The notes: generated by a model from the letters alone, not told the origin. Numbered from the stretch's first letter, positions 16,948 to 24,823 are shown. The stretch: DNA of 64,000 nt from Chromatocurvus sp046260765 (GCA_046260765.1 JBHEOO010000007.1:34590-98589), one strand, 5' to 3'. Translations and numbers: made by a program.

Positions 16948-17882
16948 TTCAATCCGTGACGACATTCTCCCGTGGCCTCGATATTGTCCTTCTTGGTAGC
17001 GGCCTCAGCGCTGGACTTCTGGAGTGGGGTGTACTCTGTGTGCTCGCTGTCGCGTGGCTGGCCTTTGGCGTCTGGCTGTTGAGGAATCCCGTACCCGGCC
17101 GCAGGGGACTGATGGCGTTGCTTTATTTTATAGCGGGTTCTGGGCTGGCTGCTGCGGTTCTCGCGCGGGATGCGCCGTTGTTCTACTCTGGCGTTGCCCT
17201 CACCGGTTACGGAACGGTGGCGCTACTGTTAATGGGCCACGGCTCTACTCATGTCCGCACTGCCGCCGCGCAGGTGACGCTTATGGTGCTGGGTGACCTG
17301 TTGCTGTTTGAACTGTTTGTTTCCCTGTACTCGCAGACGTCTTCCGCCGAATTTTCCGGGCTGCGTACAGCCTATGCTGACAAGGGGCAGGGCGTGTCCT
17401 TTATGTCGGGTCTGCTGGTCGCTACAGGTGGCACAAGGGTCGCGGTGCTGTTGCTCCTGTTGCCGGTCTTTGACCGGCTCCCGGCATGGCGGCCTGGTGC
17501 GGTATCGGGGCTTGCCTGTGTGGCGTTTGTTGCGGGGGTGCTTCCGGTGGCGAGGCTGATTGATCCGCTGCTGTCCTCTGTGAGTGCAGGTTACACTCTG
17601 CTGGCTATTCTCGGGTCTGCAGTTGTGCTCTGCATGCTGGTTGTCATGTGTGTGCTCGGGAAGTCCCGCATTGATGCCCTGGCCTTTCGAGTATCGAACC
17701 TTGCATCCCGAGCTGTCGCCACCGGTGTCACAGGTCTGGGTCTGCTGGAGGCGTTGGCGCAGCGAATTGCACCCATTGCGTCGGCGCTTGAGCAGCGGAT
17801 GCTGTCCTGGCCCGTCGCTGTCTCCGCTGCCGCCACACTGGCACTTTTACTGGCCTTGTCCTTTGGTGGCTTCCCGGCCTGA
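16944..17882 (+). CDS. Polytopic membrane protein at the end of the Mrp operon, function unknown
   Basis: 312 residues from GTG 16944, overlapping the previous gene by 4 nt. Eight or more hydrophobic segments are visible, and the first two thirds have the helix spacing of an antiporter-like subunit. However, the HxWLPxA motif, the channel lysine and the LYVxxE-type glutamate of its two neighbours are absent. It may be a degenerate third antiporter-like chain or a scaffold subunit. The tight overlap makes cotranscription and a role in the complex likely. I do not recognise a family with certainty. Confidence 0.7.
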   Translation: MIQSVTTFSRGLDIVLLGSGLSAGLLEWGVLCVLAVAWLAFGVWLLRNPVPGRRGLMALLYFIAGSGLAAAVLARDAPLFYSGVALTGYGTVALLLMGHGSTHVRTAAAQVTLMVLGDLLLFELFVSLYSQTSSAEFSGLRTAYADKGQGVSFMSGLLVATGGTRVAVLLLLLPVFDRLPAWRPGAVSGLACVAFVAGVLPVARLIDPLLSSVSAGYTLLAILGSAVVLCMLVVMCVLGKSRIDALAFRVSNLASRAVATGVTGLGLLEALAQRIAPIASALEQRMLSWPVAVSAAATLALLLALSFGGFPA

Positions 17883-17897
17883 ACCGGCGGGGGTTCA
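17880..17897. terminator. Small dyad between convergent operons
   Basis: Perfect 6-bp arms TGAACC/GGTTCA around GGCGGG lie between the stop of the last Mrp-operon gene and the stop of the serine hydrolase (17903). The site is symmetrical, so it could end transcription from both sides, but it has no T-tract and is short. Confidence 0.28.
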
Positions 17898-17902
17898 CCC
17901 GC

Positions 17903-19201
17903 TCAGTCGACCAACGCCTGGTAAACCAGCGTCCTGAACTGGTCTCCCAACTGGGTCTGATGGGGAACGCTCTGAGTCATGAAAATCGCGATGAGCTCCT
18001 CTTCAGGGTCGATCCAGAAGCGGGTACCGGCGGCGCCGCCCCAGCCATAGCTGCCAGGCGAACCGATTTCACCGCTGATACCGGGCTCCAGAGTCACTGC
18101 CACGCCTAACCCGAATCCGCCGGCGCTCAGCAGCCCCCGCGTATCCAGTCCGGCCACGTGGTTGCGTCGCATGTGCTCGATCGTGCGCGGCGACAGTAGC
18201 CGGGTGCCGTCAAGCTCGCCGCCATTCAGCAGCATCTGGCTGAAACGAAGGTAGTCACTCGTAGACGACACCAGCCCAGCACCGCCGCTGGCAAAATATC
18301 CGCCTTGAAGAAATGCCTCGCTCAGACGTGGGTCTGCCACGTCGAGTGTCTGCGAGTTGCTGAGCTTCCAGGGATCGTTCCAGCTGATTTCCGTGCCCTC
18401 GGGAGAATACAGCTGGGCGAGTCTTGATGCCTGCGTGGATGACAGCACAAATGTGGTATCGTCCATGCCCAGCGGCGCAAAGATGCGCTCGCGAAGAAAG
18501 GTATCGAAAGATCCGCCGGAAAGAACCTCCACCAGCCGACCCTGCAGGTCGACTGCAACGCTGTAATGCCAGCGCTCGCCGGGATCGTACTGCAGCGGGA
18601 GTGATGCCAGGCGCCGCGCGAAGGTCTCAAGGTCTGGTGATTGCAGCAGGGCTGCATCACGGTAGGCCTTATCGACCGACGTGTTGCCAAACACACCATA
18701 GGTCATGCCTCCCGTGTGCCGTAGAAGGTCGCGAATGGTAGGCGGGCGGGCAGGTTCGCGTAGAGCGGATGCGTCATCGTCCGCATCCTCATCAAGGACC
18801 TCGAGGTCGGCGAATTCCGGCAGATACTGCGCGAGGGGATCGTTCAGCTGAAAGCGGCCTTCCTCGTACAGCATCATCATGGCAACCGCCGTCACCGGCT
18901 TGGTCATGGAGTAGATGCGGTAAAGTGTGTCAGGTGTCGCGGGCACGCCGGCTTCACGATCGCTCATGCCAAAGGTCTGGCGGTAGGCGATCTCGCCGCG
19001 TCGGGCGATCAGCGCCTCGCCGCCGACCATGATCCCGTCGTCCACGGCGCGCTGCATGTGTGTGGTGATTCTTTCCAGCCGTTCCTCGGAGAATCCCAGA
19101 GACCCGGGATCACCCTGGGGTAGCGGTTGTGCACTGGCAGTGTCAAGCACGAGGCAGAGCAACAGGGTCAGTCCGATTGCGGGATACGGGCGGTGCGTCA
19201 T
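17903..19201 (-). CDS. Serine hydrolase of the beta-lactamase/class C (PF00144) family, exported
   Basis: 432 residues with a cleavable signal peptide (about 1-24, ending TASA). The nucleophile motif is Ser98-Met-Thr-Lys101 (YSMTK). The YxN tyrosine motif appears as Tyr213-Ser-Val, a variant common in esterases and D-aminopeptidases of this family rather than in true AmpC. The C-terminal GSYGWGGAAGTRFWIDP fits the third (HxG/KTG-like) box as WGG. It is likely a periplasmic esterase, D-amino peptidase or similar; antibiotic resistance is not implied. It is the last gene of a five-gene minus-strand unit, 36 bp after the amidotransferase-like gene. Confidence 0.88.
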   Translation of the reverse strand: MTHRPYPAIGLTLLLCLVLDTASAQPLPQGDPGSLGFSEERLERITTHMQRAVDDGIMVGGEALIARRGEIAYRQTFGMSDREAGVPATPDTLYRIYSMTKPVTAVAMMMLYEEGRFQLNDPLAQYLPEFADLEVLDEDADDDASALREPARPPTIRDLLRHTGGMTYGVFGNTSVDKAYRDAALLQSPDLETFARRLASLPLQYDPGERWHYSVAVDLQGRLVEVLSGGSFDTFLRERIFAPLGMDDTTFVLSSTQASRLAQLYSPEGTEISWNDPWKLSNSQTLDVADPRLSEAFLQGGYFASGGAGLVSSTSDYLRFSQMLLNGGELDGTRLLSPRTIEHMRRNHVAGLDTRGLLSAGGFGLGVAVTLEPGISGEIGSPGSYGWGGAAGTRFWIDPEEELIAIFMTQSVPHQTQLGDQFRTLVYQALVD

Positions 19202-19237
19202 GAGTAAGGCCTCGTGGATGTTAGCGTGGTGTTGAAT

Positions 19238-19906
19238 TCAGGCATCCGGTTGCGCAACCAGCCAGCGAAAGAGGGCACGCTGCGCTCGCAGGTAGAACAG
19301 GTACTCGGGATGCCATTGAACCCCGATGATCTTTTTCTCAGTGGTCGACTCGACGGCCTGGACGAGATTGTCCAGATCCCGGCCGACGACTTTCAGCCCT
19401 TTACCTGACTCCCTGATCGCCTGATGATGCAGGCTGTTCACACGAAGACGCTGGCTTTCGCAGGTCATCGCTATCTGCGAGTGGGGCAGGAGGGTGACGG
19501 TCTTGGTTGGCAGCAGGCCAGGCCGGTTATGGGTTTTGCGGCGCATTTTCCGGATGTCCTGATGCAGATTGCCACCGAGGACAACGTTGATCAGCTGCGC
19601 CCCGCGACAGATCCCAAGCAGTGGTTTATTGTTGTCCAGGGCATAGCGAATCCAGCGGATTTCCAGTTCGTCCCGGGCCTTGTCTGTCTTCACGGGTTCC
19701 CGAATATCCCCCTGATAATGCTCGGGGCCGATATCGTTGCCACCGCCGATCACCAGCGCATCGAAATCACGCTCGCAGGCGCCATGGCGCACGCTGATGC
19801 GCACCGCGCGGGCCCCGGCGAACCACAGCGCCAGTCGCGTGCACCACCAGGCCGGCGCCCAGCGTCGTGCAGCGCCGGTTACGCCAACCCGCGGTCGCGC
19901 AGCCAT
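19238..19906 (-). CDS. Class I glutamine amidotransferase-like / gamma-glutamyl hydrolase (peptidase C26)
   Basis: 222 residues from ATG 19906 (MAARPRVGVTG); in-frame codons extend upstream to 20029 but that extension lies inside the amidoligase gene and looks like noise. The catalytic triad is intact: Cys100 in LLGICRGAQ, His199 and Glu201 in GVQWHPEY. IGGGNDIGPEHY is the typical PF07722 entry motif. Relatives such as PuuD hydrolyse gamma-glutamyl amide bonds. The start overlaps the end of the amidoligase gene by 28 nt, so the two are likely coupled, with this enzyme either supplying ammonia or hydrolysing the amidoligase product. Confidence 0.87.
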   Translation of the reverse strand: MAARPRVGVTGAARRWAPAWWCTRLALWFAGARAVRISVRHGACERDFDALVIGGGNDIGPEHYQGDIREPVKTDKARDELEIRWIRYALDNNKPLLGICRGAQLINVVLGGNLHQDIRKMRRKTHNRPGLLPTKTVTLLPHSQIAMTCESQRLRVNSLHHQAIRESGKGLKVVGRDLDNLVQAVESTTEKKIIGVQWHPEYLFYLRAQRALFRWLVAQPDA

Positions 19907-20862
19907 TGATCCATGAATTCTACCCAGCTGTTGCGCTTGACGCCGAGAATGGCGCGATGCTGCTCCAGGTAACGTGCCGAGAGTGTGTCCAGGTCCTCGT
20001 GCCGTTGCGCCAGTTCGTCGACAGTCCACCAGACATTCCAGCTGTCGGCCAGTGACCAGTCGCTGCGATCGATCTGGCAGTTGGGAAGACGGTAGTGAAA
20101 AGTGGGACGCGACTTGATGCGGTCGTCAGGCACGGCTGACTGCACTGCAGCCGCGTCAATCTCGCTGAACAGGGGCAGCATGTCCAGCGCCCGATTCCGC
20201 GTTGGATTGTGTTCCAGGTAGTCGGCAATGAGCTGCGCTGTTTGCGGGGGCTTTCTGGTAGAGAAAAGCTGACGCAGGTAAGCTTCCGGGTAGAGGTCAA
20301 CGTAGTTGCTGGCGCGGCGTGTCAAATCGACCTCGTGTGCTTCCACCAGCCACCACTGCAGCAGGCTGAACGCGCGCAGATAATTCCAGATGGTGGTGTG
20401 ATCGAGCGCAGGACAGCTGGCATTGATGTGCACGCCATAGGCGGCGATGAGTGACTTGCCGGTTCCCTGTGCACCCGCTTTTCGGAGCGCTTCGGTGAGA
20501 GGCAATAATTCATCAAACCGATTGATGGCAACGGGTGGGCAGACCACTTCGACCGGTACCACAAGTTCCGCCGCCTGACTGAGCAGACTCACCCAGTCGT
20601 CCGCGGCAACGCCATCTGAGTCCTCCGCCTGCTGCTTGAGGAATTCCCAGTCGAGTTCAATGCTGAATACACCGAGACCGGGAACATCGAGGTCGCAGGC
20701 AGCGGCGGTTGCGTTTTTTCGCGTGGAAGCATACGCACCCTCGACCGCTTCTATGGTGCCAGCGAGTGATACGCCGGTGAATTCAATCTCGAAGCCTATA
20801 GTCCGCAGATCACCGCCGTCGCCGCGCTGCACGCTCGGCTGTCTGAATTGACTCGTAGACAT
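19879..20862 (-). CDS. Predicted amidoligase (COOH-NH2 ligase superfamily, Amidoligase_2)
   Basis: 327 residues. The N-terminus RTIGFEIEFTGV is the signature strand of the amidoligase family related to glutamine synthetase and glutamate-cysteine ligase; the acidic ELDWEFLK segment and the AYGVHINASCPAL strand provide the expected metal-binding residues. Such enzymes were predicted (Iyer and co-workers) to form amide or peptide-like bonds on small molecules or proteins, using ATP; no activity is established for this branch. It sits 17 bp after a small membrane protein and overlaps the C26 amidotransferase, a recurrent partnership in this family. Cytoplasmic; no signal peptide. Confidence 0.85.
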   Translation of the reverse strand: MSTSQFRQPSVQRGDGGDLRTIGFEIEFTGVSLAGTIEAVEGAYASTRKNATAAACDLDVPGLGVFSIELDWEFLKQQAEDSDGVAADDWVSLLSQAAELVVPVEVVCPPVAINRFDELLPLTEALRKAGAQGTGKSLIAAYGVHINASCPALDHTTIWNYLRAFSLLQWWLVEAHEVDLTRRASNYVDLYPEAYLRQLFSTRKPPQTAQLIADYLEHNPTRNRALDMLPLFSEIDAAAVQSAVPDDRIKSRPTFHYRLPNCQIDRSDWSLADSWNVWWTVDELAQRHEDLDTLSARYLEQHRAILGVKRNSWVEFMDQWLRDRGLA

Positions 20863-20879
20863 TATTCAGCGTGGCGCAT

Positions 20880-21059
20880 TCAACCTTTCGGTCCAAAGAT
20901 AAACCAGGCGAGCACTCCGAACAACGGCAACACGAGAATAACCAGCGTCCAGATAACCTTGGCACCTGTTCCCGCAGAGCTCTGGACTGTCTTGATGATT
21001 GCGTAAATAGAAATGGCCAGCCATATAAGGCCAAATAGACCACCTGTCTCAACACCCAT
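20880..21059 (-). CDS. Small membrane protein with PLD-nuclease N-terminal (PLDc_N) domain
   Basis: 59 residues from ATG 21059, preceded by GGAGA; an upstream in-frame start at 21101 would add 14 unsupported residues. Two membrane helices separated by a short polar loop: GLFGLIWLAISIYAIIKTV and GAKVIWTLVILVLPLFGVLAW, ending in FIFGPKG. The VIWTLVILVLPLFGVLAWFIFG block is the PLDc_N motif, normally found at the N-terminus of cardiolipin synthases and as free peptides. It may be a membrane anchor or regulator of the downstream amidoligase; this is inference from adjacency only. Confidence 0.8.
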   Translation of the reverse strand: MGVETGGLFGLIWLAISIYAIIKTVQSSAGTGAKVIWTLVILVLPLFGVLAWFIFGPKG

Positions 21060-21121
21060 TTTCAACTCTCCATCGCGCCCTGCGGGCCGGAAAACTTCCA
21101 TGTTAACAGATGTGAGGGGCG

Positions 21122-22432
21122 CTAGGCGTTATCCCGTTCGCGCTGTGCGGTTTTTTCCAGGTCCGGCAGAAGACGTTTTGAGGCAATGAGGAACATGAGA
21201 ATGGCGATGAACCCGACGCTGGCGGTAATCACCATGGCATAGCGCAGATTCTGGTCGCCGGCCATCGGTGCCAGCAGGTCACTCGCCAGTCCGGTCAGGA
21301 ACGGACCCAGTCCCAGGCCGATCATGTTGAGAACGAAAAACAGGATGGCGGAGGTCACGGCGCGCATCCGCGGCGGCACCAGGGCGTGACATATGGCGAT
21401 ACTGGGCCCAAGGTACAGTGAATTGACGATACTGACACCGGCCAGCACAACCAGTACGCCGGTGGTGTTTTCACTGAGAATGACATAAAAGTAAGGGACA
21501 AACGCGGCGATGCCGCCGATAACCGGTACGTAGACGTACCAGCGTTTGTCGTCCACACCCAGTCGGTCGCCCAGGTAGCCACCAAGGAAAGTGCCGATTG
21601 CCCCGGACAGACCGGCCACGAGGGACAGAACGAGGCCCACGTCGGCAACGCTCATGCCATGGTTGCGTATCAGCAGAGAGGGCAGGAAATTGCCGTTGCC
21701 GTAGCTGACATACGACGTCAGCGCACACCCCATGGCGATGAACCAGAATGCCGGGCGCTGTTTGAGCAGTGCCATGGTTTCACGGAAACTCGGCTTGTGG
21801 TCGTCCCGGGAGGCCGCATCCCAGCGCCCGCGGGGCGGCTCCTTGACGGCCAGCAGCAGCACGACTGCAAGCAGGATGCCCGGCAGACCCACGACCATGA
21901 ATGCTGCACGCCAGCCAAAGGCCTCTGCGAGAAGGCCCCCGAAGGCATAGCCCAGTAAAATGCCGATATAAATGCCGGATGAATAAAAGGAAAGCGCCGT
22001 GCCGCGCTGCTCAGGTGGGTAATAATCGCTGATCATCGAATGCGCGGGCGGGCTACCGCCTGCTTCCCCCAGGCCGACGCCGACCCGGGCGAGAAGCAAC
22101 TGGCCATAGTTCTGGACCAGGCCGGAAACCGCTGTCATTCCGCTCCACACGGTCAGCGCAACCGCAATAATGTTTCGCCGGTTGCTGCGGTCGGCCAGGT
22201 AAGCGATGGGGATGCCGGCAGAAACATAGATAACGGCAAAGGTAAAGCCGCTCAGCAGGCCAAGCTGGGCATCACTCAGATCCATGTCCGCCCTGATCGG
22301 CTCCTGCAGAATCACCAGGATTTGCCGGTCAATAAAGTTGAAGGCGTATACCAGGGTCAGCATGACCAATACGAAGCGCCTGTAGCCTGCACTGTACTGG
22401 TCTGCCGGTCGATGATGCTTGTTATCGTTCAC
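21122..22432 (-). CDS. MFS transporter, spinster-like
   Basis: 436 residues, 12 membrane helices in two halves. FNFIDRQILVILQEPI near the N-terminus, AYLADRSNRRNI between helices 2 and 3, and GGYLGDRLG in the second half are typical of the spinster-like branch of the major facilitator superfamily, abundant in marine gammaproteobacteria that degrade lipids, steroids or aromatics. Substrate unknown. It is the first gene of the minus-strand unit with the PLDc_N peptide, amidoligase, C26 hydrolase and serine hydrolase, 62 bp before the PLDc_N gene, so it could move the substrate or product of those enzymes. Confidence 0.88.
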   Translation of the reverse strand: MNDNKHHRPADQYSAGYRRFVLVMLTLVYAFNFIDRQILVILQEPIRADMDLSDAQLGLLSGFTFAVIYVSAGIPIAYLADRSNRRNIIAVALTVWSGMTAVSGLVQNYGQLLLARVGVGLGEAGGSPPAHSMISDYYPPEQRGTALSFYSSGIYIGILLGYAFGGLLAEAFGWRAAFMVVGLPGILLAVVLLLAVKEPPRGRWDAASRDDHKPSFRETMALLKQRPAFWFIAMGCALTSYVSYGNGNFLPSLLIRNHGMSVADVGLVLSLVAGLSGAIGTFLGGYLGDRLGVDDKRWYVYVPVIGGIAAFVPYFYVILSENTTGVLVVLAGVSIVNSLYLGPSIAICHALVPPRMRAVTSAILFFVLNMIGLGLGPFLTGLASDLLAPMAGDQNLRYAMVITASVGFIAILMFLIASKRLLPDLEKTAQRERDNA

Positions 22433-22568
22433 GCGGCTTCCTCGGCGGTGATTTGTCAGCGACTACTCGGCGTGCAGAACTCTGACATAAAGTTCGATAG
22501 ATTGGTATTTCTGGCATCACCTGTTGGCCTTGGTTAGACTGCACCTCCGCTGATTTTCGAGAACAGGC

Positions 22569-23066
22569 ATGTCCGGACTGACCCATATTGATGATTCGGG
22601 TGCTGCGCACATGGTCAACGTGGGCGAAAAGACCGTCACACAGCGCAGTGCCCGGGCCCGTAGCAGTGTTCGAATGCAGCCCGCAACGCTTGCCACGCTG
22701 CGCGATAATGGCTTTGCCAAAGGCGATGTGCTGTCCGTGGCGCGCATTGCCGGTATCCAGGGCGCAAAGCGCTGCTCGGAGCTGATCCCGCTCTGCCATC
22801 CCCTGATGCTGGAGAGCGTGGATGTCGAACTGTCGCTGAGTGAAGAGCTGCCGGGCGTCGTCGTCGAAGCGGAGTGTCGTCTCAGCGCGAAAACCGGCGT
22901 CGAGATGGAAGCGCTGGCGGCAGTAACGGTGGCGGCACTCACGATCTACGACATGTGCAAATCGGTCGATAAGAGCATGGTGATCACTGAGACATTCCTG
23001 CTGAGCAAGCGCGGCGGCCGCTCCGGCGACTGGCACCACCCGATGGTCGGAGAGTCGACGTCATGA
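22569..23066 (+). CDS. moaC: Cyclic pyranopterin monophosphate synthase MoaC
   Basis: 165 residues, full length. It converts the MoaA product (3',8-cyclo-GTP) to cyclic pyranopterin monophosphate in molybdenum-cofactor synthesis. Diagnostic motifs: MVNVGEKTVTQRSA, GAKRCSELIPLCHPL, GVEMEALAAVTVAALTIYDMCK and the active-site lysine-aspartate pair in YDMCKSVDK. It opens an operon with moaD and moaE (ATGA overlap with moaD). moaA and moaB are not in this window. Confidence 0.95.
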   Translation: MSGLTHIDDSGAAHMVNVGEKTVTQRSARARSSVRMQPATLATLRDNGFAKGDVLSVARIAGIQGAKRCSELIPLCHPLMLESVDVELSLSEELPGVVVEAECRLSAKTGVEMEALAAVTVAALTIYDMCKSVDKSMVITETFLLSKRGGRSGDWHHPMVGESTS

Positions 23067-23314
23067 GGGTGCTTTTTTTTGCCAGCGTTCGCGAACGGCT
23101 TGGCTGTACAGAGATTGACTTTACCGACGGGTCTGCCGAGATGACCACGAAGACCTTGCGCGACGCGTTGATTTTGCGAGGGGGCGAGACCTGGCGGGAG
23201 GTGCTTAGTCAGCCCAATCTTATTTGCGCCGTTAACCAGGCCGTGGTTTATGCGGAAGTGCCGCTGGGCTGTAATGACGAGGTCGCCTTTTTCCCACCGG
23301 TTACCGGGGGCTGA
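23063..23314 (+). CDS. moaD: Molybdopterin synthase small subunit MoaD (sulfur carrier)
   Basis: 83 residues with a ubiquitin-like beta-grasp fold. It ends in PPVTGG; the C-terminal Gly-Gly is adenylated and thiocarboxylated and donates sulfur to cyclic pyranopterin. FFASVRERLG at the N-terminus and NEVAFFPPV-like NDEVAFFPPV near the end are typical. It overlaps moaC by 4 nt and lies 5 bp before moaE, matching the fixed stoichiometry of the MoaD2-MoaE2 enzyme. Confidence 0.94.
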   Translation: MRVLFFASVRERLGCTEIDFTDGSAEMTTKTLRDALILRGGETWREVLSQPNLICAVNQAVVYAEVPLGCNDEVAFFPPVTGG

Positions 23315-23319
23315 GTTCT

Positions 23320-23784
23320 GTGTTCTCTGTAAGGCTTCAGCAGGGCGACTTCGATCCAGGTGCCCTCGAAGGCGAGCTGCGAGGCGGCGGCATCGATATC
23401 GGCGCGACCGCATGTTTCACCGGCTATGTCCGGCGTGATCCGGAACGTCCTCAGCTCAGCGGCCTCAGCGTAGAGCACTACCCTGGTATGACAGAAAAGG
23501 CGATTGAGGCGGCTATGGTTGAGGCGTCGGTGCGCTGGCCGCTGGAATCGGTTCGCGTGGTGCATCGGATTGGTCCGCTCTACCTGGGCGACCGTATCGT
23601 CTGGGTCGGCGTTGCATCGTCTCATCGGGCGGCAGCGTTTGCCGCCTGCGAATTCATCATGGATACGCTGAAAACAACGGCACCCTTGTGGAAACGCGAA
23701 CTGGGTCTGCCGGGGGAGCCCTGGGTGGAAGCGCGGGAGCATGATGTGGCGCGCGCTGCGCGCTGGCGAAAGGAATCTTTATGA
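23320..23784 (+). CDS. moaE: Molybdopterin synthase catalytic subunit MoaE
   Basis: 154 residues from GTG 23320. It inserts the dithiolene sulfurs into cyclic pyranopterin monophosphate using MoaD thiocarboxylate. Typical motifs: GATACFTGYVR, LSVEHYPGMTEKAI, VHRIGPLYLGDRIVWVGVAS, and the catalytic lysines in MDTLKTTAPLWKRE. The gene overlaps the next (a flavin reductase) by 4 nt. Confidence 0.94.
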   Translation: MFSVRLQQGDFDPGALEGELRGGGIDIGATACFTGYVRRDPERPQLSGLSVEHYPGMTEKAIEAAMVEASVRWPLESVRVVHRIGPLYLGDRIVWVGVASSHRAAAFAACEFIMDTLKTTAPLWKRELGLPGEPWVEAREHDVARAARWRKESL

Positions 23785-24272
23785 CAATCAATACCCGCGA
23801 GCTGCGGAATACACTCGGACAATTTGCCACGGGAGTCTGCCTCGTCACGATAAACGGGACAGATGGACGCGCACTGGCGCTGACCATTAACTCCTTCGCC
23901 TCAGTGTCTCTTGATCCGCCGCTGGTGCTGTGGAGTCTGCAGCGTGATGCCGACACATACACGCAATTCGTCAATGCATCCGAGTACGCCATAAGCGTAC
24001 TGACGAGCGCGCAGCAGAATCACTCCAATCGCTACGCAATGAAAGATGGACATGAGCTTGATGCCAGTCACTACACCCTGGGCGACAACGGCGCACCGGT
24101 GATCACCGGTGCCCTTGCTGGCTTTGAGTGCAGCCTCGATGCCGTTCACCCGGGCGGCGATCACGTGATCCTCGTCGGCAGGGTGACGCGGTTCTGGCGC
24201 GGCGCACCGGGCGAGCCTCTGGTGTTTTTTGGCGGCGGCTACCGCCAGCTCGATCAAGGAGGTGCGGCATGA
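23781..24272 (+). CDS. Flavin reductase family protein (FMN-binding split barrel)
   Basis: 163 residues of the flavin_reduct domain: FATGVCLVTIN, ALTINSFASVSLDPPLVLW (the flavin-phosphate loop) and DHVILVGRVTRFWRG with a final FFGGGYRQL. Such proteins reduce FMN or FAD with NAD(P)H to feed two-component monooxygenases. No monooxygenase is adjacent. It is coupled to moaE (ATGA) and to the Nudix gene (ATGA), so it is expressed with molybdenum-cofactor synthesis; why is unknown. Confidence 0.88.
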   Translation: MTINTRELRNTLGQFATGVCLVTINGTDGRALALTINSFASVSLDPPLVLWSLQRDADTYTQFVNASEYAISVLTSAQQNHSNRYAMKDGHELDASHYTLGDNGAPVITGALAGFECSLDAVHPGGDHVILVGRVTRFWRGAPGEPLVFFGGGYRQLDQGGAA

Positions 24273-24823
24273 TGAAGTACTGTAGCGCCTGTGGTGCCGG
24301 CATCAGCTACCGGATTCCTGACGGCGACGATCGCGAGCGCGCTGTCTGTGACGACTGTGACACCATTCACTACGTGAACCCCCGCATTATCGTGGGCTGC
24401 CTGCCGGAGTATCAGGGCCGTCTTCTTTTGTGCCTCAGGTCCATCGAGCCCAGAAAGGGGTTCTGGACGCTTCCGGCGGGTTTCATGGAAAACGGCGAAA
24501 CCACAGAGCAGGGTGCCGCACGGGAGACCTGGGAAGAGGCTCGGGCCCGGGTAGAGGATCTTTCGCTTTATCGGGTTTACGATGTGCCCTACATCAATCA
24601 GGTTTACATGTTCTACCGCTGCAGGCTCGTCGATGGCAGCCACAACGCCGGACCTGAAAGCCTCGACACCCGGCTGTTCGCCCCGGATGAGATACCCTGG
24701 GACGATCTCGCCTTTCCGTCGGTGTATCGAGCGTTGGCATCGTACCTGCGCGATCGTGAGTCGGAAAATGCCTTTCCCGTGCAGGTCGAAACCATTCTGC
24801 GTCGGCGCGACGCTGGCGGCTGA
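24269..24823 (+). CDS. Zinc-ribbon Nudix hydrolase
   Basis: 184 residues from ATG 24269, which has AAGGAGGT 6 nt upstream and overlaps the flavin reductase stop. The frame continues upstream to 24128 without a ribosome site. A zinc ribbon with two CxxC pairs (CSACG and CDDCD) precedes IHYVNPRIIVG. The Nudix box runs GFMENGETTEQGAARETWEE, with G-x5-E and RExxEE intact. The arrangement resembles NudC-type NADH/ADP-ribose hydrolases and mammalian NUDT14/ADPR relatives in Proteobacteria; a role in flavin or pyrophosphate turnover is plausible given its operon partner. Confidence 0.88.
   Translation: MMKYCSACGAGISYRIPDGDDRERAVCDDCDTIHYVNPRIIVGCLPEYQGRLLLCLRSIEPRKGFWTLPAGFMENGETTEQGAARETWEEARARVEDLSLYRVYDVPYINQVYMFYRCRLVDGSHNAGPESLDTRLFAPDEIPWDDLAFPSVYRALASYLRDRESENAFPVQVETILRRRDAGG

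Noticed and set aside
15691..16965. Minus-strand open frame of 424 codons
   Set aside because: It is antisense to the second antiporter-like subunit. The translation is rich in Gln, His, Arg and Asn with no domain, typical of a shadow of a hydrophobic membrane gene.
17903..19201. AmpC-type beta-lactamase as the identity of the serine hydrolase
   Set aside because: The YxN and KTG motifs required for that activity are altered (YSV and WGG), so a general serine hydrolase is the safer call.
22433..22568. Possible molybdenum-cofactor riboswitch before moaC
   Set aside because: Only 136 bp, with no arrangement of paired regions I can match to the Moco RNA motif.
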